Assembly: GCF_004119455.1 (NCBI RefSeq)
Contig: NZ_NRQT01000005.1
Location: 186,001 to 250,000 of the forward strand
DNA length: 64,000 nucleotides
Direction: 5' to 3'
Source of the DNA: Chryseobacterium sp. CH25
GTDB lineage: Bacteria > Bacteroidota > Bacteroidia > Flavobacteriales > Weeksellaceae
Shown here: positions 56,425 to 64,000 of the stretch, piece by piece
Position numbering within the stretch: the first letter of the stretch is position 1
Layout of the letters: each line of letters opens with the position of its first letter
Position numbers and translations under genes: made by a program
Notes under the pieces: generated by a model
What the model was told of the DNA's origin: nothing
Databases searched by the model: none
What the model saw: the letters and a program-made list of their open reading frames with translations, nothing else

Positions 56425-56445
56425 TTGGTTAAATAAAAACCTTAT

Positions 56446-57165
56446 TTATTTTTTGTTCAGAAGTTCCAGTGTGTGCTCTACATGTCCACCGCCTTTCCAC
56501 TCATCATGTCCGGGAATAATTAATGTTGCCTGTGAATATTTGGCTTTCAGTTTATTCATAGTCTTTGGCCACTGTTCTACGTTGGCTTCTTTAATATATC
56601 CTAAATCAGTAGCCGAATTACTTTTTACAAGGCATCCGCCATCCAGTACTTTGTATTTTGGAAACCATACCACCACATTATCAGCAGTATGTCCTTCACC
56701 CAGAAAATCAACGGTAAATTCTTCTCCGCCAAAGCGATAAGGTTTTCCGGTTTTGATGATTTCAGTAGATGTGGCTTTTCCATCTTTCTTCAAAAATTCA
56801 TTGGTTTTGCTGGTAGCATAGGTTTTAATCCCTTTATTATTGAAAAAGCTAAGATCTCCGGCACGGTCGTCATGAGAATGGGTAGCGAATACAGCAACAA
56901 CGGGTAAGTTATGACGTTTTTTGATAGTATCCATTAAGCTCTGGTACTGTACTTTTTCCCATGGAACATCAAATAAAACGACTCCTTTTTTAGTGACAAG
57001 ATATACTGAGTTGGCAGAATATTCTTTACCACCAAATACTCCAAATGTTTTATAAATATGTAAGTTATTTTTAATGGGTGGTTCAATTACGAAATCCTTT
57101 ACCTGCGCATTGAACATTGGGGTAAGCATCATCGAAACCATAAAGAACTGAATTCTTTTTTTCAT
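56446..57165 (-). CDS. Subclass B1 metallo-beta-lactamase, IND/CGB type
   Basis: A 239-residue periplasmic zinc enzyme that hydrolyses penicillins, cephalosporins and carbapenems. The signal peptide ends at FNAQ. Mature motifs: EPPIKNNLHIYKTFGVFGGKE-type start, the zinc site ATHSHDDRAGD (HxHxD), GEGHTADN (third His), DGGCLVKS (Cys and Lys), and GHDEWKGGGH (last His). All B1 ligands are intact. The whole sequence looks like the chromosomal IND (C. indologenes) and CGB (C. gleum) enzymes; I cannot assign a numbered allele. It is convergent with tssK, its stop only 22 bp from that operon's terminator, and no mobile element is near, so it is probably a resident gene. Confidence 0.95.
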   Translation of the reverse strand: MKKRIQFFMVSMMLTPMFNAQVKDFVIEPPIKNNLHIYKTFGVFGGKEYSANSVYLVTKKGVVLFDVPWEKVQYQSLMDTIKKRHNLPVVAVFATHSHDDRAGDLSFFNNKGIKTYATSKTNEFLKKDGKATSTEIIKTGKPYRFGGEEFTVDFLGEGHTADNVVVWFPKYKVLDGGCLVKSNSATDLGYIKEANVEQWPKTMNKLKAKYSQATLIIPGHDEWKGGGHVEHTLELLNKK

Positions 57166-57319
57166 AATTTTTAAAGGTAATAGTTAAAGTTTAGGACGTA
57201 TAGGAGATATGATACCTCCACAGAATATTTTGCAAACCTAATCATTTTAAAGCAACAGACTCTTTTTAAGACAGAATTTAACCGTTTTTTAACGAATTAA
57301 GTTAATGATGTATTGATAA

Positions 57320-57793
57320 TCATAACAACAGATCCAAAGGAATATCAAGTCCGGATTTTACTGTATTCATGGTAACTAAGGTTCTGAAATGCTTAATATT
57401 TTCATTACTGTAAAATATTCTCCGGGTCAGAATTTCGTATTCTTTCATAGAGGGAACAACAATGATCAAAACAAAATCTGATTCACCGGTTACATAATAA
57501 CATTGCTGTACTTCGGGAGCAGAAGTGAATAATGCCTGAGCCTCATCAATAAGATGTATTTTATCTCTTTCCAAAAAGACTTCTACAATAAGGGTCACCG
57601 AATGGCTAAGCTTTTCTGTATCAATAACAGATACATCGGCTTTAATAACTTCCGTTTCACGCATTCTTTTGATACGTCTCTGAACAGCAGCAGCTGATAA
57701 GCCAATAGTGTCTCCAATATCACGTTGTGGAGTAAGATTATTTTTCTGTAGTATGTTGAGAATTGAAATATCAAAATGATCCAGTTCATTCAT
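57320..57793 (-). CDS. Lrp/AsnC family transcriptional regulator
   Basis: A 157-residue regulator starting at the ATG at 57793 (MNELDHFDISILNIL); the open frame extends 17 codons upstream into the promoter zone. The N-terminal winged helix-turn-helix is LQKNNLTPQRDIGDTIGLSAAAVQRRIKRM. The C-terminal RAM ligand-binding domain contains 'APEVQQCYYVTGESDFVLIIVVPSMKEYE' and 'IKHFRTLVTMNTVKSGLDIPL'. It is divergent from an EamA transporter gene; Lrp-type regulators often control a neighbouring exporter in response to an amino acid. A 34-bp dyad in the 112-bp gap is its likely operator. Confidence 0.93.
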   Translation of the reverse strand: MNELDHFDISILNILQKNNLTPQRDIGDTIGLSAAAVQRRIKRMRETEVIKADVSVIDTEKLSHSVTLIVEVFLERDKIHLIDEAQALFTSAPEVQQCYYVTGESDFVLIIVVPSMKEYEILTRRIFYSNENIKHFRTLVTMNTVKSGLDIPLDLLL

Positions 57794-57862
57794 TTTTTTG
57801 AAAATTAATAGGTTGATGAAACAAAATTGCAAATAATTACTCAAATTTCGTTAAAAATCAAG

Positions 57863-57896
57863 CAGTATTTGATGCAATTTTGCATTTTAAATACTG
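57863..57896. promoter_or_regulatory. Candidate Lrp operator: 34-bp dyad between the regulator and transporter genes
   Basis: Outer arms CAGTATTT (57863-57870) and AAATACTG (57889-57896) are perfect inverted copies. Inner TGCAA/TTGCA copies add to the dyad with one base offset. It lies 9 bp before the transporter ATG (57906) and 69 bp before the regulator start. Confidence 0.6.
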
Positions 57897-57905
57897 TTTG
57901 AACTT

Positions 57906-58813
57906 ATGAATATTGTAAAAGGATTTTGTTTGGCTGTTTTGGCAGCGTTATTTTGGGGAATCTCCGGAACATTTGCCCAGTTTCTCTTTCAGCAACGAGG
58001 GATTAATATTGAATGGATGATTACAATGAGGCTGCTTGTCTCAGGTTTTTTCTGCTTGTTTTTGCAAAATTTGGAGAAAAATCAGATCTTTTTGAGATTT
58101 GGAAAAATAAAAAGGATGCTGTACAGCTTATTATTTTCAGCATAACAGGGATGTTGGCTGTTCAGTATACTTATTTTGCAGCGATAAAGCATTCCAATGC
58201 TGCAACTGCTACAGTTTTACAGTATGCAGGACCTGTAATTATTGCTATATATCTTGCTTTTAAAAACAAGAGAGTTCCTGTTTTATTGGAAATAATAGCT
58301 ATTGTTCTGGCGGTATTGGGAACAGTATTGCTTGTCACTCATGGAGATATTTCAAGTTTATCAATTTCCGGAGCTGCTTTGTTTTTTGGTTTGGCATCTG
58401 CTGTATCTCTGGCTATTTATACACTACAGCCAGTAAAGCTTCTTTCAAAATATAAATCTTCTTTGGTAATTGGATGGGGAATGCTATGTGGTGGTATTGT
58501 GTTCAGTTTTGTAAAAGCTCCGTGGCAGGTAGAAGGTACATGGGATTTACAGGCATTCGGGTACACAGCTTTTATTGTTATTTTGGGTACGTTAGTTGCA
58601 TTTTATGCTTATTTATCAGCGGTAAAGATTATTGGTGGACAGAAAACAAGCCTTCTTGCTTCCATGGAGCCCCTCTCAGCAACAGTTTTAGCCGTGTTAT
58701 GGCTTAATGTTTCTTATTCTCCAGTAGATTGGGTGGGGAGTCTTTTTATTATATCAACTGTTTTTTTACTGAGTATAAAACCAAAAAAGGTTAAACCTAT
58801 AGAGGAGCATTGA
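57906..58813 (+). pseudogene. EamA/DMT-family transporter, split by one frameshift as sequenced
   Basis: The first frame (57906-58145) gives the N-terminus FCLAVLAALFWGISGTFAQFLF and the start of helix two. The second frame, entered after the T6 run at 58046-58051, continues FLLVFAKFGEKSDLFEIWKNKKDA and then the other helices to 58813. One added T yields a 302-residue, ten-helix EamA protein. Motifs: 'HSNAATATVLQYAGPVIIAIYLAF' at the end of half one and 'SLLASMEPLSATVLAVLWL' at the end of half two. With the divergent Lrp regulator it looks like a regulated amino-acid exporter. Probably a consensus deletion. Confidence 0.82.
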
Positions 58814-58831
58814 AATTAATATAAGAAGAAT

Positions 58832-58860
58832 AAAAAAACAGTGAAAATCACTGTTTTTTT
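58832..58860. terminator. Bidirectional terminator between the EamA and DtxR-family genes
   Basis: AAAAACAGTG/CACTGTTTTT stem with A/T tracts on both sides; it touches the stop codon of the minus-strand regulator. Confidence 0.85.
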
Positions 58861-59512
58861 ATTTTTTTACCAATATTTTTTCAGTAGCTTTTTTACTGAG
58901 AATTTCTTTCTTTTCATCAATCTCTATGGTCATGGATTTGTCAAAGCTTTCAATTTTAATAATCTTTACTTTGGTATTAAGCAGAAGCTTCCGATCATTT
59001 AGATATGTTAAGAAAGCATCATCAGAAAGGGTGACAGATGCAAAGACAACCGTTTCTCCTTCTTCACAGCTGCTTAATTTCTGCAGGTCCTGGGCGATAA
59101 TATTTCCGTCTTTATCAGGAATAGGTTCTCCATGTGGATCAAATTTGGGATGGTTCAGGATTTCGTCCATTTTGTCAAAGAAAATTTGAGAATGAACGTG
59201 TTCCAGCTGTTCTGCAATTTCATGAACATTTTCCCAGCCGAAATTCATTTTCTTAACCAGAAACATTTCAGTAAGTCTGTGTTTACGTACTACTAAAGCT
59301 GCTTCACGTCTGCCATTTTCTGTAACGATCAGAGGTTTGTAGGTTTCATAAATGACCCATTTCTTTTCTGCAAATTTTTTCATCATATTGTTAACGCTCG
59401 GCATTTTTACATTTAAAAATTTGCTGAGTTCGTTAATCGTCACCTTTCCTTCATTGTCAACTAAATGAAACAAAGCTTTCAGGTAATTTTCTTCTGTTAG
59501 GGTTGTTTTCAA
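58859..59512 (-). CDS. DtxR/MntR-type metal-dependent regulator
   Basis: A 217-residue regulator with the family's three parts. The N-terminal winged helix is TEENYLKALFHLVDNEGKVTINELSKFLNVKMPSVNNMMKKF. The dimerisation and metal-binding helices carry RKHRLTEMFLVKKMNFGWENVHEIAEQLEHVHSQIFFDKMDEIL, where the His/Glu side chains are ligands. The C-terminal FeoA/SH3-like domain spans ~150-217 (CEEGETVVFASVTLSDDAFLTYL). It represses metal uptake genes when Mn2+ or Fe2+ is plentiful. An inverted repeat over its own -7 element suggests autorepression. No metal transporter lies next to it, so its targets are elsewhere. Confidence 0.92.
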   Translation of the reverse strand: MKTTLTEENYLKALFHLVDNEGKVTINELSKFLNVKMPSVNNMMKKFAEKKWVIYETYKPLIVTENGRREAALVVRKHRLTEMFLVKKMNFGWENVHEIAEQLEHVHSQIFFDKMDEILNHPKFDPHGEPIPDKDGNIIAQDLQKLSSCEEGETVVFASVTLSDDAFLTYLNDRKLLLNTKVKIIKIESFDKSMTIEIDEKKEILSKKATEKILVKK

Positions 59513-59515
59513 AAT

Positions 59516-59543
59516 GTTAGATGATTTTCAATACAAATCTAAC
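59516..59543 (-). promoter_or_regulatory. Promoter/operator of the DtxR-family gene
   Basis: Inverted repeat GTTAGAT (59516-59522) / ATCTAAC (59537-59543), 14 bp apart, directly upstream of the start codon at 59512. On the minus strand an exact TAGATTTG -7 element occupies 59541-59534 and overlaps one half-site. Confidence 0.55.
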
Positions 59544-59738
59544 AAAATAATATTAAAGTTTATGCATTCCCGAATATGAATATATGTTTATAAAGATTCT
59601 AATATGGCTTAAAAAGCACTCTTTTTTATTGAAAGATAGGAATTAGTGATTGGGTATTTAATATGTTGATTTTTTAATAATTTTATACAGCTACGTCTTT
59701 TGAAGGCGATTAATGTATATATTTAAGAAAAAATAACT

Positions 59739-62700
59739 ATGAAATTAAAACTCACATTCCTCTCGGTCTGTGCTTCTTTTCTTATGAATGCACAGATTTC
59801 AAATACTAATGGTTTAAACCCAGAACTTCTTCCCGGAACCACCTTTAAATTTAATGTAGAAAATTTTAAAAGAAATGTAAAGGATAATAGAAAAAAAGCG
59901 GTTAAAGTTAGCAATCAGTCTGTTATTTTAACCCTTATAGATGGAAATCAACAGGAATTTATTTTACATGAAAACAATCTTTTGAGCAAGAAGCTTGATG
60001 ATATTATCACTTTTGACGGATACTCGAAAGACAGGAAATCCAAAATAAAGTTAACATTAGCAGGAGATAAAATGACGGCTATGATTAAATCAACTAACGG
60101 TTATTTTATTATTGAGCCTTATAAAACAGAAAAAGGAGAATATAGAATTTATAACTCTTTTGAAACATTCGGTGAGAAGTTTAGCTGTAAGATTGATAAA
60201 GATGGATTTAAAGAGAGCCTTAAGACAGTGGCTGAACAATTAAACGCTCAAAAATCTGTAACCAATTTTCCTTATGGTAATACCATGAGAGTATACAGAT
60301 TGGCAGTAGCTGCCACAGGTGAGTTTACTACTGCTTTCGGAAGTCAGGATGCGGCATTGGGAGAAGTGGTGGCGATGGTAAATCTGATTAACCAGATTTA
60401 TGAATCAGAACTTTCTGTTTCTTTTCAACTGATAGAAAAAACACTTAATAAAACACTGATTTTTACAGATGGAGCTACAGATCCATTTACTATTAATCCT
60501 TATTTTGCATCTTCCGCCAATTCACAAACTGGCTTTAATACCATGAATACAAATGGAACATTGGTTCAAGCTGATTATGATATTGGCCATACTTTCAATA
60601 TCTTACCGGGAACGGTAGGTGGTGCAAGAGGAGAAGCCGGTCCTCAGCCCTGTAATGCACCTATTAAAGCCAGAGCATGGAGTGAATGGATAACTACTGC
60701 ACCAAAATCAACAACAGCTAATCTGATTGCTCATGAAATGGGGCATCAATTTGGAGCAGGTCATACGTTTAATGCAATGGGTGGGTATCCTTCTAATCCT
60801 GAAGCCTGTACAGACGAATGGAGTTTTAATTCTGCGGTGGAGCCGGGAGCCGGTTCTACTATAATGGGATATGGCACTAATTGTTCTACTCCTTTTAATC
60901 AAACGAATTCCGGAGTGAATAAACTGGATTATTTCCACGCCAGAAGCTTAGACCAGATATTAAATACTGTGAAATTCAATTCAACTTGCTATAGTTCAGT
61001 TACAGTTCCTAATACTCCTCCTTTTGCAAGTGTTGGAAATATTGCTGTCAGCATTCCAAAGAATACACCATTTAAATTGAAAGGTATAGGAAGTGATGCA
61101 GAAGACTCAAATCTATCATATACCTGGGATCAGACAGATATAGCAACTACTTATGATAAGGGAGCAATGGGAAGTACAATAAACGGGTTAGCAGGATATC
61201 CCGCAGCTAACAGCGCAACAGCACCATTATTCAGGTCCGAACAAAGTACCAAGACTACGGAGAGATATTTTCCTAAAATGAAATTTGTACTGGATAATCA
61301 GAATACTCCTCCGGTAAATGCTGCTGAAGTATTATCTCTCGTACCCAGAACCATTAAAATGAGATTTACGGTGAGAGATAACAGTATAGTTTCAGGTGGA
61401 GTAGATTCTGATCAGGTTTTAGTAACAGTGACTGACCAGGGACCTTTAGCAGTTACTTATCCTAATTCCAATATTACCCTAAACTCAGGAGCTAATCTAA
61501 ATGTAACATGGAATGTGAATCAGACCGATGTTTTAAAGAACACTGTGAATATTCTTCTGTCTACTGATGGAGGGATCACTTTTCCTCATATACTGGCTTC
61601 TGATGTTCCTAATAACGGTTCTGCAGCAGTAGTTTTGCCATCAGTTATCTATACAGATCGTGCAAGAATTAAAGTTACTGCTGTTCTTAACGAATTTGCA
61701 GAGTTTTTTGATGTTTCTGATACTAATTTTACTATTGATTCAGACTGTAAAGCTTTTCCTTCTGTTATAGTTGAACAGATGAAAGAAATTACGGCCACTC
61801 AGGGAAGTCCCGAAGCTAACCTTAACTTACAGCCTCAGACTCCGTCTAACCAGGCTTACAATATAAAATCACTGGATTTTTTTGCAGCCAATATGATTTC
61901 ACTTCCTCTTTATATTTATAATCAGACAATGACAGCTCCTTATGCTGTTCTTGCCAGCACATCTCTACTTCCTGTAAGATTTAAAGTTACAGAAACAGGG
62001 CCTTATGCTTTAAGCTGGACAGGTCCTAAAATTCTTGTCCCTACTGTGTATAAAGGAGATCAGGTTTCTTCGGCTAATTTTATTTCTTCAACAGGTGTGT
62101 ATTTAGGTACAGGGACTAGTTTTTCATTTTTGGGATATCTTTACGCTAATCTCGAAAAAGGTGTAGAGTATTATATGACGGTTAAAAATATATATGGAGT
62201 TCCAGTTGGGCAAAGTGCAGAAATAAGTGTTGACGGAGCAGGACAGTTTTACAATATTATTGATGCGCCTGCAGGAATAAATTATACTTATATTGCAATC
62301 AATAATTCTACAAATTCTATAGTGAAAACAAGTACTACAGCTAATTTTACAACATTACCTGTTGGAAACTATACAGTTTACGGAATTTCTTATACAGGAA
62401 CAGAAAGTAACTTGATGAATAAGACGATGGCAGAGCTTAGTCAGGCAGGAGTATGTTATCAATTGAGTCAGAATAATATTATATTAAAAATAACATCAAC
62501 TTTAACAGTCAATGGAGTAACTAAAAAACACACTGAGATTGCACCAAATCCTGTGAAAGACATTCTTAATGTGGAAAGTGATGAAAAAATTACCCATTAT
62601 GAGCTCTATGATATCTCCGGAAAACTTATAGACAGCAATGTAATGTTAAGTTCTAAGATTAGTTTTTCCAGATTTAGAACAGGAGTTTATATGCTGAGAT

Positions 62701-62750
62701 TACTGAATAATAAAGTTTTAGTTGACCAATTAAAAGTTATTAAGGAATAA
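59739..62750 (+). CDS. Reprolysin-like zinc metalloprotease with type IX secretion signal
   Basis: A 1003-residue secreted protease. The signal peptide ends at LMNAQ, and a propeptide-like region spans to ~175. The catalytic domain shows the long zinc motif HEMGHQFGAGH near residue 330 (HExxHxxGxxH) and a Met-turn-like STIMGYGT near 373. Two to three Ig/FN3-like beta domains and a jelly-roll-like region (~640-900) follow. The last ~75 residues (IAPNPVKDILNVESD ... FRTGVYMLRLLNNKVLVDQLKVIKE) are a type A T9SS sorting domain, so it leaves through the Por system. No Por genes are in the window. It stands alone, with a very strong terminator. Confidence 0.92.
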   Translation: MKLKLTFLSVCASFLMNAQISNTNGLNPELLPGTTFKFNVENFKRNVKDNRKKAVKVSNQSVILTLIDGNQQEFILHENNLLSKKLDDIITFDGYSKDRKSKIKLTLAGDKMTAMIKSTNGYFIIEPYKTEKGEYRIYNSFETFGEKFSCKIDKDGFKESLKTVAEQLNAQKSVTNFPYGNTMRVYRLAVAATGEFTTAFGSQDAALGEVVAMVNLINQIYESELSVSFQLIEKTLNKTLIFTDGATDPFTINPYFASSANSQTGFNTMNTNGTLVQADYDIGHTFNILPGTVGGARGEAGPQPCNAPIKARAWSEWITTAPKSTTANLIAHEMGHQFGAGHTFNAMGGYPSNPEACTDEWSFNSAVEPGAGSTIMGYGTNCSTPFNQTNSGVNKLDYFHARSLDQILNTVKFNSTCYSSVTVPNTPPFASVGNIAVSIPKNTPFKLKGIGSDAEDSNLSYTWDQTDIATTYDKGAMGSTINGLAGYPAANSATAPLFRSEQSTKTTERYFPKMKFVLDNQNTPPVNAAEVLSLVPRTIKMRFTVRDNSIVSGGVDSDQVLVTVTDQGPLAVTYPNSNITLNSGANLNVTWNVNQTDVLKNTVNILLSTDGGITFPHILASDVPNNGSAAVVLPSVIYTDRARIKVTAVLNEFAEFFDVSDTNFTIDSDCKAFPSVIVEQMKEITATQGSPEANLNLQPQTPSNQAYNIKSLDFFAANMISLPLYIYNQTMTAPYAVLASTSLLPVRFKVTETGPYALSWTGPKILVPTVYKGDQVSSANFISSTGVYLGTGTSFSFLGYLYANLEKGVEYYMTVKNIYGVPVGQSAEISVDGAGQFYNIIDAPAGINYTYIAINNSTNSIVKTSTTANFTTLPVGNYTVYGISYTGTESNLMNKTMAELSQAGVCYQLSQNNIILKITSTLTVNGVTKKHTEIAPNPVKDILNVESDEKITHYELYDISGKLIDSNVMLSSKISFSRFRTGVYMLRLLNNKVLVDQLKVIKE

Positions 62751-62767
62751 ACAGAATAGAAAGTGAG

Positions 62768-62799
62768 AAAAGAGGTTATCTGGAAAGATAACCTCTTTT
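62768..62799 (+). terminator. Terminator after the metalloprotease gene
   Basis: AAAGAGGTTATCT/AGATAACCTCTTT perfect 13-bp stem with a GGAA-type loop, then T-rich sequence. Confidence 0.93.
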
Positions 62800-62875
62800 G
62801 ATTACATAATTTTAGAATATTAAATTTTAATTGTTTTCATAAGAGAATCTTGTTTCATTTTTTTAATTTTACTTT

Positions 62876-63906
62876 ATGAAATTTTCATTCAAAACGATTA
62901 TTCTGAAGGGTGTCATCCGAATATATTGCAGGCTCTTTTACAGTGTAATCTTGAACAACAGGCTGGTTATGGAGAAGATGAGTACTCATTAAAGGCAAAA
63001 GAGTTAATTAAAGAAAAAATAAAGAAAACAGATTCAGACGTTTATTTTGTTTCCGGTGGAACGCAGGCCAATTTAATTGTGATTTCTTCTGTTTTAAAAC
63101 CTTATCAATGTGCTGTTTCTGCATCTACAGGGCATATTCTGAATAATGAAACGGGGGCAATTGAAGCAACAGGCCATAAAATCTTAAGTATTGAAACAGA
63201 GGATGGAAAGCTAAGACCATCTGATATTATTCCGGTGTTGGAAAATCATAAGAATGTACCCCATCAGGTGATGCCTAAAATGGTGTATATTTCGAATTCT
63301 ACGGAGCTGGGGACCATCTATCAGACTAAAGAACTGGAAGAGCTTTCCAAATTTTGTAAGGAAAACCGTCTCTATCTTTTTATGGATGGCGCAAGGCTTG
63401 GTCATGGATTAACTTCTGAAATAAGCGATCTTAGTTTAGAAAAAGTAGCAGAACTTACGGATATTTTTTATCTGGGAGGAACCAAAAACGGAGCATTAAT
63501 TGGAGAAGCTATCATTATTAATAATCCGGCTCTTCAGGAGGATTTTGCATTCAATATCAAACAGAAAGGAGCTTTATTGGCAAAAGGAAGGTTACTGGGA
63601 ATTCAGTTCTTGGAACTCATGAAGGATGATCTGTATTTTGATTTAGCGAAACATGCCAACCAACAGGCGATGAAGATCAAGCACGCTTTGCAGGAAAAAG
63701 GCATTAAATTTCTTTCTGATACGTACACCAATCAGATTTTCCCAATTATAAGTAATAATCTTATCCAAACTTTATCAGAAAGCTTTGATTTCTTCGTATG
63801 GAAAAAAGTAGATGAAGAGCTCTCTGCCATTCGCCTGATTACTTCCTGGAGTACAAGTGATGATGCTGTAAACCATTTTATTAAAATTATTAGGGAAGAA
63901 TTATAG
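62876..63906 (+). pseudogene. Low-specificity threonine aldolase family enzyme, N-terminus frameshifted as sequenced
   Basis: A PLP enzyme of the beta-eliminating lyase/threonine aldolase family, cleaving threonine-type beta-hydroxy amino acids to glycine and an aldehyde. The ATG at 62876 gives MKFSFK and then loses frame; one added A in the A4 run at 62891-62894 gives MKFSFKNDYSEGCHPNILQALLQ, the normal start, for 343 residues. Later motifs: the GYGEDEYSLKAKELI substrate loop, STGHILNNETGAIEATGHK, LFMDGARLGHGL (cofactor Asp), and the Schiff-base Lys in LGGTKNGALIGE near 200. Read without repair, only the frame from about 62926 is open. Probably a working gene with a consensus error. Confidence 0.85.
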
Positions 63907-64000
63907 GAAAGGAGGCTGGAAGAGGGAAGATGGGAGTTTTTGAAGCCTGAAAATATATTTAAGCTCATTTATCAGATATGGATCTGAATCCATACATACA

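Noticed and set aside
56446..57165. Recently acquired resistance gene or integron cassette
   Set aside because: No integrase, insertion sequence, attC-like site or base-composition break is visible, and IND/CGB-type enzymes are resident in Chryseobacterium.

Overview
The window is chromosomal DNA from a flavobacterium, most likely a Chryseobacterium. The supporting signs are: AT-rich DNA with few Shine-Dalgarno sites; Bacteroidota promoters (TTG, 19-20 nt, TAnnTTTG) ahead of several genes; a short primary sigma factor; a type IX secretion cargo protease; type VI secretion subtype iii genes (tssG, tssN, tssK); a candidate sulfonolipid gene pair; and an IND/CGB-type subclass B1 metallo-beta-lactamase, a resident gene of Chryseobacterium. 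I found no tRNA, rRNA, CRISPR array, phage or transposase.

Layout. 0-0.6 kb: end of a membrane glycosyltransferase. 0.7-8.35 kb: a type VI effector/immunity cassette holding a LysM-like protein, a PAAR-like protein fused to a putative wall-cleaving toxin, two candidate partner or immunity proteins, a DUF2235 (Tle1-like) phospholipase effector and a DUF2931 lipoprotein. 8.7-19.9 kb: housekeeping and envelope genes (GIN-domain lipoprotein, phosphohexomutase, aminotransferase, PAP2 phosphatase, kdsB, glutathione peroxidase, TPR protein, oxidoreductase, MmcQ/YjbR). 20-21.5 kb: a second, isolated DUF2931 protein with membrane helices. 22-26.5 kb: YbaY-like lipoprotein, ribF, atpD-atpC and a broken secreted protein. 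26.8-33.5 kb (minus strand): radical SAM protein, bactofilin-like protein, EamA transporter, then an alpha-oxoamine synthase and a cysteine-synthase-like enzyme that together suggest capnine/sulfonolipid synthesis. 33.7-39.4 kb: two GT-C type membrane glycosyltransferases and DUF1697. 39.9-43.0 kb: kdsA and a TonB-dependent receptor. 43.2-48.15 kb: a copper-handling cassette (HYC_CC_PP protein, two DUF3347 proteins flanking a multicopper oxidase with a C-terminal beta-barrel-like part, and a haem-binding protein). 48.2-52.8 kb (minus strand): monooxygenase, acetyltransferase, lipoprotein, primary sigma factor, S1/P1 nuclease. 53.3-56.4 kb: tssG-tssN-tssK. 56.4-63.9 kb: metallo-beta-lactamase, Lrp regulator divergent from an EamA transporter, DtxR/MntR regulator, T9SS-exported metalloprotease and threonine aldolase.

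One fact affects how the whole window is read. At eight clear places, and a ninth probable one, a conserved protein continues in another frame, and each is repaired by adding exactly one base. Most lie in short homopolymers. This looks like uncorrected single-base deletions in the consensus rather than nine independent gene losses. The affected genes are the DUF2235 effector (two sites), the 25.7 kb protein, the 37.3 kb glycosyltransferase, the multicopper oxidase C-terminus, the monooxygenase, the 57.9 kb EamA transporter, the threonine aldolase and probably the start of the TonB receptor.
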